Source: an uncultured Granulosicoccaceae bacterium (lineage in GTDB: Bacteria > Pseudomonadota > Gammaproteobacteria > Granulosicoccales > Granulosicoccaceae). From it: a stretch of DNA of 64,000 nt. The notes below the pieces were generated by a model. It saw only the letters and a program-made list of their open reading frames with translations, searched no databases and was not told where the DNA came from. Both the position numbers and the translations under genes were made by a program. The DNA is taken from the NCBI GenBank assembly GCA_937922675.1, contig CALAJN010000011.1:1-64000 (forward strand), given 5' to 3'. Shown here piece after piece: positions 9,155 through 19,285 of the stretch (position 1 is the first letter of the stretch; each line of letters opens with the position of its first letter).

Positions 9155-10372
9155 GTGTCCAGACAATTCATCATCCATTGGCCGGAAGTCGGCGTTGACC
9201 GCACCAGTTGGGCGGGCATCAATGACAAGGGTGGGCTCGACAGCGAGGTTGAGGTTGGCACTCTCGCCGAGGCGGCCGCCGTGATCGAGGGTCGCCGTGC
9301 CTGTCTGATTGTCGGCGGCGATGGCGTTCTGCTCGCTGAGGCGCATGTACCGGGCGGAGCTGCCTCACGGGCTGCCACCGTTGCTCGCTATGCGCTTGAG
9401 GAGCAGTTGGCCGACGATGTCGACAACCTGCACTTTTCTCTGGGTCAGAAGCGCGCCGGAGACATGTTTCCCGTCGCTGTTATCGACCGCGACACGATGG
9501 ACGAGGTCACCGCACACTGTGCCGAGGCAGGCTTGCGACCGATCGAAATCGTGCCCGAGACGCTGGCTCTACCGATGCCCGAGCGTCTGCCAGGGGACGA
9601 GGCGACCCAGTGGACGGCTTTGGTTGACGCTGATCGCGCTGTGGTCCGATTGAATGGCTACAGTGGTTTTGTCTCTGATGTCGACATGGCCGGGCTCATG
9701 CTCGAAGGAGCGCACGCTGATCTGGAGGAAGGAGGAGAAGCGGAGATCACCGTGTTCGAGACGGGTAACGCTGCGTCTCTACGCGTACCTGCGGGCGTGG
9801 CTGTCGATCAGCGCCACTGTGACCACCTCCTGGGGCTGTTTGCCGCAGGTCTGGTCGACGCGCCGCGCATCAATCTTTTGCAGGGTGAGTACAGCCCGCG
9901 CAATCAACTGGACAAGAGCCTCAAGCCCTGGGGTTGGACGGCTGCACTCGCCGCTGTCTTGCTGCTGCTGCTGGTTGCCGGGCGCTGGCTCGATCTGAGG
10001 CAGATGCAGGCAGAGGAGGCAGCTCTGGATGAGGCCATTGCAGAGTCCTTTTCAATCGCTCTGCCGGGTGCTCGAATGCAACGTCCCAGACGGCAGATTG
10101 AGGATGCGCTGTCCAAACTCGGCCAAGGTGGAAACGATGGCTTTACCGCTAATCTTGCAGCCATTGCCGACAGTCTTGCCAGTCAATCGCAGACCACCCT
10201 GAATTCCTTGACCTTGCGCAATGGACGCTTTGATCTGGATCTGACAACAGATGCGGTACCCTCACTGGACGCTCTGGCCTCAGACTTGTCGGGACGTTCC
10301 TCGCTTGGACTCGAGGTGCAGTCGGCCAATCGTGAAGACGGCGGTGTGCGCGCCCGGGTGCGTGTGCAATGA
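9155..10372 (+). CDS. gspL: Type II secretion inner-membrane protein GspL
   Basis: Bitopic platform protein whose cytoplasmic domain normally recruits the GspE ATPase. With the GTG at 9155 it has 405 residues: an actin-like cytoplasmic part (about 1-255), one membrane helix near 260-278 (LAAVLLLLLVAGRW), and a periplasmic ferredoxin-like domain. An in-frame GTG at 9104 would add 17 residues and overlap gspK by 32 bases. I prefer 9155 because a GAGG lies just upstream and the added segment looks non-native, but this is not certain. The stop overlaps gspM by four bases. Confidence 0.88.
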   Translation: MSRQFIIHWPEVGVDRTSWAGINDKGGLDSEVEVGTLAEAAAVIEGRRACLIVGGDGVLLAEAHVPGGAASRAATVARYALEEQLADDVDNLHFSLGQKRAGDMFPVAVIDRDTMDEVTAHCAEAGLRPIEIVPETLALPMPERLPGDEATQWTALVDADRAVVRLNGYSGFVSDVDMAGLMLEGAHADLEEGGEAEITVFETGNAASLRVPAGVAVDQRHCDHLLGLFAAGLVDAPRINLLQGEYSPRNQLDKSLKPWGWTAALAAVLLLLLVAGRWLDLRQMQAEEAALDEAIAESFSIALPGARMQRPRRQIEDALSKLGQGGNDGFTANLAAIADSLASQSQTTLNSLTLRNGRFDLDLTTDAVPSLDALASDLSGRSSLGLEVQSANREDGGVRARVRVQ

Positions 10373-10845
10373 AGGACTGGTATCTACGACAGACGCAACG
10401 CGATCGCATGATTGTGGTTGCCGTGGCTGTATTGGTGATCGCAGGTTTGCTCTATACGCTGCTGTGGTACCCGGTCTCCAGTCGACTGGAAAGCACGGGT
10501 CGTGCGATCGAGACCAAACGCGAGACTCTGCAGTTCATTCGTGACGGTGGTGCGCGCATTCGAGCCGCAGGTGGGGTAGGTCAGGGCAGTGCTGTGCGCA
10601 GCTCTGACAAAGCGCCCTATCTGCTGCTTGACGAGATCGTACGCAACGCAGGCGTTACCGCACCTGACCGCAATGAGCCGGCAGGGGGCAATGGCGCCCG
10701 CGTACAGTTTGGTGAAGTCGAGTTTGACAAGCTCGTGCTAGTACTTGCCGAGTTGGAGAGCTATGGCCTCACGGTCTCTAACATGACCCTGTCGCGGCGC
10801 GATGCGGGTATGGTTTCCGCGCGCTTCAACATCGAACGAAGCTGA
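10369..10845 (+). CDS. gspM: Type II secretion inner-membrane protein GspM
   Basis: Bitopic protein that dimerises with GspL and stabilises it. 158 residues: a short basic cytoplasmic N-terminus (MKDWYLRQTQRDR), one membrane helix near 14-34, then a periplasmic domain ending in a ferredoxin-like fold (VEFDKLVLVLAELESYGLTV near 117-136). The family is poorly conserved, so operon position between gspL and gspN is a main support. Its stop and the ATG of gspN share one base (TGATG). Confidence 0.9.
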   Translation: MKDWYLRQTQRDRMIVVAVAVLVIAGLLYTLLWYPVSSRLESTGRAIETKRETLQFIRDGGARIRAAGGVGQGSAVRSSDKAPYLLLDEIVRNAGVTAPDRNEPAGGNGARVQFGEVEFDKLVLVLAELESYGLTVSNMTLSRRDAGMVSARFNIERS

Positions 10846-11615
10846 TGCGAATCGCTCGGCTCATACTCCTTGGGGTGGTGTGCTACCTCATCGCCATGGT
10901 TGTGTTGTTTCCGGCGGCACCGGTTGTTGATCGCCTGCGTCCGCAGCTTGGGCCGGTGGCTCTGGAAGGTGTTAGCGGGCGCCTCTACAGTGGGCGTATC
11001 GCGCGAGTAGCTTCGACCGATGATTTACTACCACTAGAGGCTAGCGATGTGCGCTGGCGACTCGCTCCGACTACGTTGCTTGGGGGTGGCGGTGCCCGAG
11101 TCAGTCTCGATGCCTATGGTGGCGAGACATCAGCGCTGGTCACGCGCAGCTGGGGTGGTGACATCAAGGTGAGCGATCTTGATCTCAGCGTGCGTGCCAA
11201 GGAACTTGAACCACTGCTACCAGCACCGATCGCAGCCTTTGACGGCGAGATCGTTGCAGACATTGCCAGTGTGCTTCTGGAGAACAATCTGCTGACGCGC
11301 TTCGAGGGCGATATTGTCTGGTCAGATGCTGTACTGGAGCGACCTGTCGCTGTCCAGCTTGGTACGGTTCAAATTGGCGTTGTACCCGAGAGTGAGGGTG
11401 CGCACTCCGGCACGCTGAGCATCAGTGGTGGCGATGTCGATGGAAGCGGCGACTTTACGCTTGCCGGTAACGGCGACTATTCTCTGAACCTGCAATTGAC
11501 ACCAGTTGCCAACGCATCCCCTGAGCTACTGAACAACTTGCGCTCATTCGCCCGAGCAGATGCGCAAGGGCGATTCACGGTGAGCCAAAGCGGCAACATC
11601 AATCGCTTGATGTAG
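10845..11615 (+). CDS. gspN: Type II secretion protein GspN
   Basis: Accessory inner-membrane protein found at the end of some gsp operons; its exact role in secretion is unsettled. 256 residues with one N-terminal membrane segment (about 5-25) and a beta-rich periplasmic domain. LEGVSGRLYSGRI near 44-56 and the late LRSFARADAQGRFTVSQSG segment are typical GspN blocks. It closes the operon; a short GC-rich hairpin with a T-run follows 14 bases later. Confidence 0.88.
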   Translation: MRIARLILLGVVCYLIAMVVLFPAAPVVDRLRPQLGPVALEGVSGRLYSGRIARVASTDDLLPLEASDVRWRLAPTTLLGGGGARVSLDAYGGETSALVTRSWGGDIKVSDLDLSVRAKELEPLLPAPIAAFDGEIVADIASVLLENNLLTRFEGDIVWSDAVLERPVAVQLGTVQIGVVPESEGAHSGTLSISGGDVDGSGDFTLAGNGDYSLNLQLTPVANASPELLNNLRSFARADAQGRFTVSQSGNINRLM

Positions 11616-11628
11616 GTCGGTTGCTGGA

Positions 11629-11647
11629 TCCGCTCAGGCGGAATTTT
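11629..11647 (+). terminator. Possible weak rho-independent terminator of the gsp operon
   Basis: A five-base GC-rich stem TCCGC/GCGGA with a TCAG loop is followed directly by AATTTT. It sits 14 bases after the gspN stop. The stem is short, so termination efficiency may be modest. Confidence 0.4.
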
Positions 11648-11748
11648 ACCGTTATGTCGGATGTATCCGTCTTTTCGGAACCTTGTGTTACAGGTTTTTG
11701 TCGAAACTCCGCTATATAAACTCAAGAAGACACCGGGAAACCGCCGGT

Positions 11749-12615
11749 ATGAAGCCGACCCTTGAACCTGCTGAACTACTCGAGCTGCGTGATCAAGCGC
11801 TACAGGTAGCGCGTGACGCGGGTACATGCATCCTCGAGGTGTACGGCCCTGAGGGCGCGGGCGTGGAGCGGGTTGACGTCTCGGTCAAGAGCGACCAGAC
11901 GCCGGTGACAACGGCCGACATGGCGGCACACGCGCTCATCGTCGATCGTCTTGCGAGTCTGGAGCCACAACTTCCCGTCATCAGCGAAGAGTCCGACTTG
12001 ATACCTTTGCGTGAGCGCCACGACTGGCCTGCCTACTGGTTGGTTGACCCGCTTGATGGGACGCGCGAGTTTCTGCGTCGCAACGGCGAGTTCGCTGTCA
12101 ACATCGCATTGATTGTCGATCATCGACCGGTAATCGGTGTCATTCTCGCCCCGGTACTGGACATCGCCTACCATGCGGTGCGCGGTGCTGGCGCATGGAA
12201 GCAAGCCCTGGTCGATGGCGAGTGGGTCTCTGATCCAATCAACGTGCGCAATATCCCGGATACCGGGGTTGTCGTGGCGCGCAGTCGCTGTCCCTCAACA
12301 GGAGCCCGCCTGCAGCGCTTTCTTGATCGCCTGGGTGAGCACGATGAGATCGCCATGGGTTCAGCCCTCAAATCCTGTCTTGTGGCCGAGGGGGCAGCTG
12401 ACGTTTACGCCCGATTGGGGCCCACAGGAGAGTGGGACACTGGCGCGGCACAGTGTATTGTCGAGGAGGCCGGTGGGCACTTGACCGATACACGCCTGCA
12501 GCGCTTGCGCTATAACGAGAGGGACACGCTCATCAATCCGCACTTTGTGGTCTTTGGTGACGCCGGTGTCGACTGGGCTGATCATCTGGCCCCGAAACGC
12601 GCCGACGCCTCCTGA
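11749..12615 (+). CDS. cysQ: 3'(2'),5'-bisphosphate nucleotidase CysQ
   Basis: Mg-dependent phosphatase of the inositol monophosphatase superfamily. It converts 3'-phosphoadenosine 5'-phosphate, the by-product of sulfate assimilation, to AMP. 288 residues. Metal-site motifs are EES at 80-82, DPLDGTREF at 100-108 and WDTGAA at 229-234; the REF after DGT is typical of CysQ rather than SuhB. The ATG at 11749 was chosen because upstream in-frame codons are not family-like. An AT-rich TATATAAA lies about 25 bases upstream and could be a -10 element, but no matching -35 was found. Confidence 0.92.
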   Translation: MKPTLEPAELLELRDQALQVARDAGTCILEVYGPEGAGVERVDVSVKSDQTPVTTADMAAHALIVDRLASLEPQLPVISEESDLIPLRERHDWPAYWLVDPLDGTREFLRRNGEFAVNIALIVDHRPVIGVILAPVLDIAYHAVRGAGAWKQALVDGEWVSDPINVRNIPDTGVVVARSRCPSTGARLQRFLDRLGEHDEIAMGSALKSCLVAEGAADVYARLGPTGEWDTGAAQCIVEEAGGHLTDTRLQRLRYNERDTLINPHFVVFGDAGVDWADHLAPKRADAS

Positions 12616-12695
12616 ATCACAGCGGGAGTGCGACCTTGAGTCGCGTACCGCGAGCTGTTGATGGGCACTGACCAGCGCGCTACGAGCCTGTTGTG

Positions 12696-13361
12696 ATGAA
12701 CACCGTCGAGATGAACGCCATGGACGATCCTGACCTGTTTGCAGAAGGCGATATCCGGGTTACGCCCACGTGGTTGACACTGGGGGCTACCAGCCATGCC
12801 ATGCATACGCTGACCAAGGTGCATCTGGCCGAGAGAGCGGTTCCGCGAGGCTCCTGGACGATACTGTTCTATGTCTCTCTCGCGCTCATCGTCTTGTCAG
12901 CCTTTGCTCTGCAGCGTGCACACATGCCCTACGTCCTCGGCATGGTTCTGTTTGTTTCCAGCATTGCCCTGTGTCTTGCCGCCTCCTGGTTTGCCTTTGT
13001 CGCAAGAGACAGTTACCGACTTGACATCACCCTGAGTGACGGCTCCAGCGTGCCCGTCGTGCGCCCCGGCAGGGCGTTCATGGTGCGTCTTGAAAAGGCA
13101 ATACGTGATGCACTTGTGATGCACCGTGGGCTCTTTCGTGAGCCCATGGTCGATATGCAGACAAGGAACAAACAGCGCTCGGCCGAGCACGTAGAAAGCA
13201 CGGGTGGGGCAGCTGACAGGCTGACCGCGCGCCCACCGGGTGCTGCTGAAAGGCGATCTGCACAGCGCAAACCCGATACCTCGGCCAGACCCGCCAGTGA
13301 TGATGTGCGCCGTATTGTGGTGGCTTCAGCTGCAGCCAGAGGTGCTGCTAACGGCGAGTAG
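12696..13361 (+). CDS. Two-helix membrane protein, DUF6232-like
   Basis: 221 residues. A soluble N-terminal strand region (DIRVTPTWLTLGATSHAMHTLTKV, residues 19-42) precedes two membrane segments at about 54-73 and 79-102, then a short beta region, then a low-complexity basic tail of about 80 residues rich in Ala, Arg and Ser. The strand pattern before the helix pair resembles DUF6232 proteins, whose function is unknown. The tail looks disordered. The start is ATG 12696; the preceding GTG codon is an alternative. It converges with xth with one base between the stops. Confidence 0.7.
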   Translation: MNTVEMNAMDDPDLFAEGDIRVTPTWLTLGATSHAMHTLTKVHLAERAVPRGSWTILFYVSLALIVLSAFALQRAHMPYVLGMVLFVSSIALCLAASWFAFVARDSYRLDITLSDGSSVPVVRPGRAFMVRLEKAIRDALVMHRGLFREPMVDMQTRNKQRSAEHVESTGGAADRLTARPPGAAERRSAQRKPDTSARPASDDVRRIVVASAAARGAANGE

Positions 13362-13362
13362 T

Positions 13363-14142
13363 TCAGGCCCTGATCGTGTGATCGTAGTCGATGATCAGCG
13401 GCGCATGATCGGAGAAGAGCTTGTCTCGGTAGACGCGCGTGCGTGTGATTTTTGGGACTAGATCGTCGCTGACAATCTGATAGTCGATACGCCAGCCCAC
13501 GTTGTTGGCGCGCGCGTTGCCGCGCTGTGACCACCAGGTGTACTCATGCTCCTTTTGCGGTAGTGATCGAAAGGCGTCCGCATAGCCCTCTTGCTCAAAC
13601 AGATGGCTTAGCCACTCACGCTCTTCGGGTAGAAAGCCTGAATTGTTGCGGTTTTGACGCCAGTTTCGGATATCTGCCTCGGTGTGGGCGATATTCCAGT
13701 CACCAGAAATCACAATGGGCAAGCCGGTGGCCCGCAGCGTGCGCAGATGCGGCAGAAACGCCTCCATCATGCGGATCTTGAAGTCCTGGCGCTCATCGCC
13801 GCTACTGCCGGAGGGCATATAAAGCGATATTGCAATCAGATTGCGAAAGCGCACCTCCAGATAGCGACCCTCCCGGTCGATCCAGTCCATACCGAGACCC
13901 ATCTGCACAAACTCGGGTTGATGCCGCGAATAGAGCGCGGTCCCGCTGTATCCCTTTTTCTCAGCATCATGAAACCAGGCGCCAAATTGTTTAGGCCTGA
14001 AAACCGGGTCCTCAAGCTGGTGTTCCTGGGCCTTGGTCTCCTGCAGACACACAAGATCGGCTCTTTGACGTGATAACCAGGTGAAAAAACCTTTCGAAGC
14101 GGCTGAGCGGATGCCGTTGACATTGGCTGTGATGATGCGCAT
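13363..14142 (-). CDS. xth: Exodeoxyribonuclease III family AP endonuclease
   Basis: Mg-dependent endonuclease/exonuclease/phosphatase fold enzyme that cleaves DNA at abasic sites and removes 3' blocking groups. 259 residues, normal for the family. Visible active-site motifs are NVNGIRSA near residue 8, LQETKA near 33-38 (metal-binding Glu35), SGDWNIAHTEAD in the middle with Asp/Asn, and FSDHAPLIIDY at the C-terminus with the catalytic Asp-His pair. The GWRIDY segment is also characteristic. The gene stands alone on this strand. Confidence 0.95.
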   Translation of the reverse strand: MRIITANVNGIRSAASKGFFTWLSRQRADLVCLQETKAQEHQLEDPVFRPKQFGAWFHDAEKKGYSGTALYSRHQPEFVQMGLGMDWIDREGRYLEVRFRNLIAISLYMPSGSSGDERQDFKIRMMEAFLPHLRTLRATGLPIVISGDWNIAHTEADIRNWRQNRNNSGFLPEEREWLSHLFEQEGYADAFRSLPQKEHEYTWWSQRGNARANNVGWRIDYQIVSDDLVPKITRTRVYRDKLFSDHAPLIIDYDHTIRA

Positions 14143-14330
14143 GAGCAGGAGTCTACCGCCGCTTGGGTGTCAGCTGGTCCCAAGCGACGAGTCTCACAGA
14201 TCGTGACTTCACAGCTTTATGCAAGTGCGGGGTTGACGCTATCTGTGTCAGGGGTCGGGGGATTTGCTGTTACCACGACATGTCCATACAGTTCCTTGCC
14301 GGGCTCTGCGGTGTGGAGAGGTAGCTTTTA

Positions 14331-14969
14331 ATGACCTTCAACAAACGGAAATCACATCGGGTAACGGTGATGCGAGGAATGCGCAGTCTTGTTGCAGTTT
14401 CTGCCCTGCTGGGCATGACCAGCGGCATAGCTCTCGGCGCTGACCCCGTCTATCGGTGGCAGGATGGCGGACTCACGACCTACCAGGACCGAGCGCCTGA
14501 TTCCACGCAGGACGACGGGCATAGCATTCTCAATACGCAAGGTGTAGTACTCCACGAGGTGCTTGGGCGCGAGGAGCGGCGTCAGCAACGCAAGGCCGAG
14601 CGCGAGCTGGAGCTTTCACGTATCCGCGATCGAGCGCTGCTCGCTACTTTCACGACCGAGGAAGATCTGGTGAGGACGCGAGATGATCGCATCGGCATGA
14701 TCGACGGTCTGATCAGCAGGCTCGATGACCGTATCCGAATCCTGTCGGAACGATTGGCAGTAGTGGATAAGCGCGTACAGATGCAGGAGAGCTCTCTTGG
14801 CGAGGGCGGGGCACAGGAATCCTTGTATGCCGAGCAGCAGAGCATTCAACGCAATGTTGAAAATGCCTGGTCCCTGATTGACTCAAAGGCTGCAGAACGA
14901 CGTACCGTCGCCCAGAAATTTGACGATGATCTGGTGCGCTATCGGGAACTCAAAGCAGAACGCAGCTGA
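14331..14969 (+). CDS. DUF4124-domain exported protein with coiled coil
   Basis: 212 residues. The N-terminus carries a signal peptide with an extended basic n-region (hydrophobic core about 19-33, predicted cleavage after about residue 36). Next comes a DUF4124 motif, VYRWQDGGLTTYQDRAP at about 40-56, a short beta-hairpin domain common in periplasmic proteins of gammaproteobacteria. The remaining 150 residues are charged and strongly helical, likely coiled coil. Function is unknown. The start is supported by GGAGAGG about nine bases before the ATG at 14331. Confidence 0.82.
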   Translation: MTFNKRKSHRVTVMRGMRSLVAVSALLGMTSGIALGADPVYRWQDGGLTTYQDRAPDSTQDDGHSILNTQGVVLHEVLGREERRQQRKAERELELSRIRDRALLATFTTEEDLVRTRDDRIGMIDGLISRLDDRIRILSERLAVVDKRVQMQESSLGEGGAQESLYAEQQSIQRNVENAWSLIDSKAAERRTVAQKFDDDLVRYRELKAERS

Positions 14970-14998
14970 TCCGCAGCACCGAAATCCCGGCTCGCAGA

Positions 14999-15928
<930 letters not shown>

Positions 15929-17305
15929 CTAAAACGGAACGGCAACCGAGGCGTCGGTGGCAAGCATGGTCTCTCGAAACTCTTTCTGAATTCGTTTGAG
16001 TGCCTCGGTGTTGTCTGCTTCAAACCGAATGACTAGAGAAGGAGTGGTGTTGGAGGCTCGCAGGAGACCAAAACCGTCTGGATAATCGGCGCGCACGCCA
16101 TCGATGGTGGTCAGAGTCGCGCCTTCAAAGACGGCCTGCTTGGTAAAAGCCTCCACGTAGCCATGTTGTGCACCATCTTCATCGAAGGAGACGTTTATCT
16201 CGGGTGTGTTGATGCTGTTGGGGATGGCGCCGAATATGTCACTGGCGCTCTTGTCGGTCTTTGAGAGTATCTCGAGCAGGCGCGCCGCGGCATACAAGGC
16301 ATCATCAAAGCCGTACCAGCGCTCCTTGAAGAAGATATGCCCGCTCATCTCGCCACCCAAAGCGGCTCCGGTTTCCTTCAGGCGTTTTTTGATGAAGGAG
16401 TGGCCGGTCTTGTACATCTCAGGCTCACCGCCGGCGGCCTTGATAGCATCCGGCAGCACCTTTGAGCATTTGACGTCGTAGATGATGCGAGCTCCAGGGT
16501 TGCGCTCAAGCACGTCCTGGGCAAACAACACCATCTGACGGTCAGGCCAGATCAGTTCGCCTTTGTTGTCGATAACCCCAACACGATCGCCATCACCATC
16601 AAAGGCGAGGCCAACGGCGTAGTCATCGCTCTTGATGGTCTCTATCAGGTCAACCAGATTCTCGGGTTTGGCAGGGTCAGGGTGGTGGTTGGGGAAGCTG
16701 CCGTCCACGTCCGTGAACAAGCCCGTTGTCTCGCATCCCAGTCGCTCGAACAGTTGTGGGGCCGCCGCACCTGCAACGCCATTACCGCAGTCGTACGCGA
16801 TCTTCAACGGGCGCTCAAGCTTGATGTCACCAACGATGCGTGCAAGATAGTCCTCGAGAATATCCTGTTGCTCATACGATCCCTCGCCGCTGTCCAGTTG
16901 GTCCTTCTCGAGGCGCTCACGCAAGCCTTGAATTCCCTCTCCGAACAGAGCGTCACCGCCAATCATCATCTTCAATCCGTTGTATTCAGGTGGATTGTGA
17001 CTACCGGTAATCATGATGCCAGTGCCTGTATTGAGGTGATAGGTGGCAAAGTACAAAACCGGCGTCGGGACCATACCGATATCGATGACATCCACGCCCG
17101 TTGAACGCAAGCCCTCTGTCAGCGCCTCAGTCAGAGCGGGCCCGGACAGGCGCCCATCCCGCCCGATAGCGACCTTTTTTTGCCCACGGGCTTGAGCTTC
17201 GCTACCGAAAGCTCTTCCCACTTCACGAACAACGTCGGGGGTCAAGGTGTCGGTGACGACACCACGAATGTCGTAGGCACGGAAGATGGCGGGTGAAATC
17301 GTCAT
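15929..17305 (-). CDS. algC: Phosphomannomutase/phosphoglucomutase AlgC
   Basis: Alpha-D-phosphohexomutase interconverting hexose 6- and 1-phosphates for exopolysaccharide and lipopolysaccharide precursors. 458 residues, close to Pseudomonas AlgC. Motifs: phosphoserine loop TGSHNPPEYNG (Ser102), metal loop DGDGDR (236-241), the sugar-specificity loop GEMSGHIFF near 318, and a C-terminal RASNTTPSLVIRFEA phosphate-binding segment. The true start is the ATG at 17305, giving MTISPAIFRAYDIRG; the frame is open 79 codons further upstream but that part is arginine-rich and overlaps dut, so it was excluded. Confidence 0.95.
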   Translation of the reverse strand: MTISPAIFRAYDIRGVVTDTLTPDVVREVGRAFGSEAQARGQKKVAIGRDGRLSGPALTEALTEGLRSTGVDVIDIGMVPTPVLYFATYHLNTGTGIMITGSHNPPEYNGLKMMIGGDALFGEGIQGLRERLEKDQLDSGEGSYEQQDILEDYLARIVGDIKLERPLKIAYDCGNGVAGAAAPQLFERLGCETTGLFTDVDGSFPNHHPDPAKPENLVDLIETIKSDDYAVGLAFDGDGDRVGVIDNKGELIWPDRQMVLFAQDVLERNPGARIIYDVKCSKVLPDAIKAAGGEPEMYKTGHSFIKKRLKETGAALGGEMSGHIFFKERWYGFDDALYAAARLLEILSKTDKSASDIFGAIPNSINTPEINVSFDEDGAQHGYVEAFTKQAVFEGATLTTIDGVRADYPDGFGLLRASNTTPSLVIRFEADNTEALKRIQKEFRETMLATDASVAVPF

Positions 17306-17379
17306 TGGGGCTCGAATTGGGGGTGTGTCTTGTGAGGATATCGCACCCGTTGTCCGGCTACGTGTTCGGGTGCTTAAAG

Positions 17380-17838
17380 TCAGTCGCTGCCGGTTGACCC
17401 GTAGCCGCCTGCGCCGCGTGCGGTGTCGGTGTCGAAGGAGTCGACCCTCTGGAAGTCGGCTTGTACCACCGGCACGATAACCATCTGTGCCAATCGAATG
17501 CCAACCTCTATCGTGAAGGGTGTATCGCTGCGGTTCCAGCACGAGACCATGAGTTCTCCCTGGTAGTCGGAGTCGATCAGACCGACGAGATTGCCCAGCA
17601 CGACACCATGCTTGTGGCCGAGACCGGACCTGGGAAGAATCATCGCTGCAAGGCCCGGGTCTGCGATGTGGATGGCAAGTCCGGTTTTGATCAGATGGGT
17701 CGTGCCCGGTTCCATGATGAGATCCTCATCGAGCAGCGCACGAAGATCCATGCCAGCAGCGCCTGCACTTGCATAGGTTGGCATCGGGATGGTGGTTCCG
17801 ATACGTGGATCCAGAATACGGTAGCTGATCGTGGTCAT
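17380..17838 (-). CDS. dut: dUTP diphosphatase
   Basis: Trimeric dUTPase that hydrolyses dUTP to dUMP and diphosphate, keeping uracil out of DNA. 152 residues. The five conserved motifs are visible in order: [27 protein letters not shown] with the catalytic Asp, RLAQM, and the C-terminal [10 protein letters not shown]. Its ATG overlaps the stop of coaBC by four bases, so the two are translationally coupled. Confidence 0.97.
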   Translation of the reverse strand: MTTISYRILDPRIGTTIPMPTYASAGAAGMDLRALLDEDLIMEPGTTHLIKTGLAIHIADPGLAAMILPRSGLGHKHGVVLGNLVGLIDSDYQGELMVSCWNRSDTPFTIEVGIRLAQMVIVPVVQADFQRVDSFDTDTARGAGGYGSTGSD

Positions 17839-19097
17839 GCAGGTATATCAGTTGAATGGACGGTCAGTCGTTCGCCGGCTATGTCGAGCAAGGCCCTTGC
17901 AATCTCGGACTTGGGGGCGCGGGCGATGCTGCGATGACCGCCATCAGGCCAGAACACCTCAAGGGCATTGCTGTCACTGCCAAACACCGGCGAGCTCTTG
18001 TCGGCGACGTGATTGGCCGCGATCAAGTCTAGGCGCTTGGCGGTAAGTTTGCCGCGGGCGTGTTGTTCCAGCGACTCGGTCTCTGCTGCAAAACCTACGC
18101 AGAAGGGGGCATCCTTCAGGGCGGCTACCTCAGCGAGGATGTCAGGGTTTCTGACCAGTTGCAGTGTCAGCGTGTCGCCTGACTTCTTGATTTTCTGGTC
18201 TGCGGGGGTATCAGCGCGATAGTCAGCTACCGCGGCGACCGCGATGAACAGATCAGCCTGCGTCGCTCTCCCGATGACCGCAGCATGCATCTCGCTTGCG
18301 GTCTGCACATCGATACGCTCCACGCCGTCTGGTGTTGATAGTGATACTGGACCGCTGACAAGAGTGACCTTGGCGCCTCGCCGTGCAGCATCCGAGGCGA
18401 TGGCAAAGCCCATACGCCCGGAAGAGCGATTGCCGATGTAGCGCACAGGGTCAATAGGCTCGAGCGTCGGGCCAGCGGTGATCAGTACCTGTTGGCCGTG
18501 TAAGGGGTCGCTGCGCTTTGTCAGTTGTTGCTCGAGTGTGGGAGGTTGTTCAATCAGTAAATCCTGCAGCGCTGCAACTATGTCCTCAGGTTCGGTCAGC
18601 CTGCCTGCGCCAGTTTCGCCACAGGCCTGATCACCTGCGGCCGGACCGATGCAGCGAGCGCCTCGCCCGAGCAGTTTGGCCACATTGTCTCGGGTGGCAG
18701 GATGTGCCCACATCAATCGGTTCATCGCTGGCGCCACTACCAGCTGAGCGCTGGTCGCAAGACACACCGTTGAGAGCAGATCATCAGCCATGCCGTGGGC
18801 CAAACGTGCGAGGGTATTGGCGCTAGCTGGCGCTATCAGTACAAGATCTGCCCAGCGGGCCAGCTCGATATGCCCCATGGCGGCTTCTGCGCTTTCATCC
18901 AGAAGGTCGGTATGGACAGGGTGTCCGGTCAGGGCCTGAAATGTCAGCGGTTGGATAAAAGCCTGTGCGCCGGTGGTCATCACCACGCGCACTTCGGCGC
19001 CGGATGAGAGCAGCGTGCGAGCCAGCAAGGCGCCCTTGTAGGCCGCAATGCCACCGGTGATGCCGAGTAGGACCTTGCGGCCGAGTAGAGCAGTCAT
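17835..19097 (-). CDS. coaBC: Phosphopantothenoylcysteine decarboxylase / phosphopantothenate-cysteine ligase
   Basis: Bifunctional coenzyme A synthesis enzyme, 420 residues. The N-terminal FMN decarboxylase half has [10 protein letters not shown], the catalytic His in [10 protein letters not shown] (His76), PAMNRLMW near 122 and the CGETGAGRL cysteine loop near 157. The C-terminal ligase half (from about 195) has [26 protein letters not shown]. First gene of the coaBC-dut-algC-argB run, divergent from radC, as in Pseudomonas. In the 188-base gap an imperfect dyad around CACAATTTTGTG (19194-19205) may be regulatory. Confidence 0.97.
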   Translation of the reverse strand: MTALLGRKVLLGITGGIAAYKGALLARTLLSSGAEVRVVMTTGAQAFIQPLTFQALTGHPVHTDLLDESAEAAMGHIELARWADLVLIAPASANTLARLAHGMADDLLSTVCLATSAQLVVAPAMNRLMWAHPATRDNVAKLLGRGARCIGPAAGDQACGETGAGRLTEPEDIVAALQDLLIEQPPTLEQQLTKRSDPLHGQQVLITAGPTLEPIDPVRYIGNRSSGRMGFAIASDAARRGAKVTLVSGPVSLSTPDGVERIDVQTASEMHAAVIGRATQADLFIAVAAVADYRADTPADQKIKKSGDTLTLQLVRNPDILAEVAALKDAPFCVGFAAETESLEQHARGKLTAKRLDLIAANHVADKSSPVFGSDSNALEVFWPDGGHRSIARAPKSEIARALLDIAGERLTVHSTDIPA

Positions 19098-19285
19098 GGC
19101 TGCGAATGCTAACAGTGGTGCGCGGTCAGTATCGTCAACTCATCGGAGTTGCTGAGGCGTCACTCTGCTGACGCTGTCAAGCTTGAGCGACATCACAATT
19201 TTGTGTCGCCAAACGTGCTCAACTGCACATTCTTCGGGAGCAAGGCAGCTCTCGTTTTCTCACCGCAGACATGGATGTCTTACCT

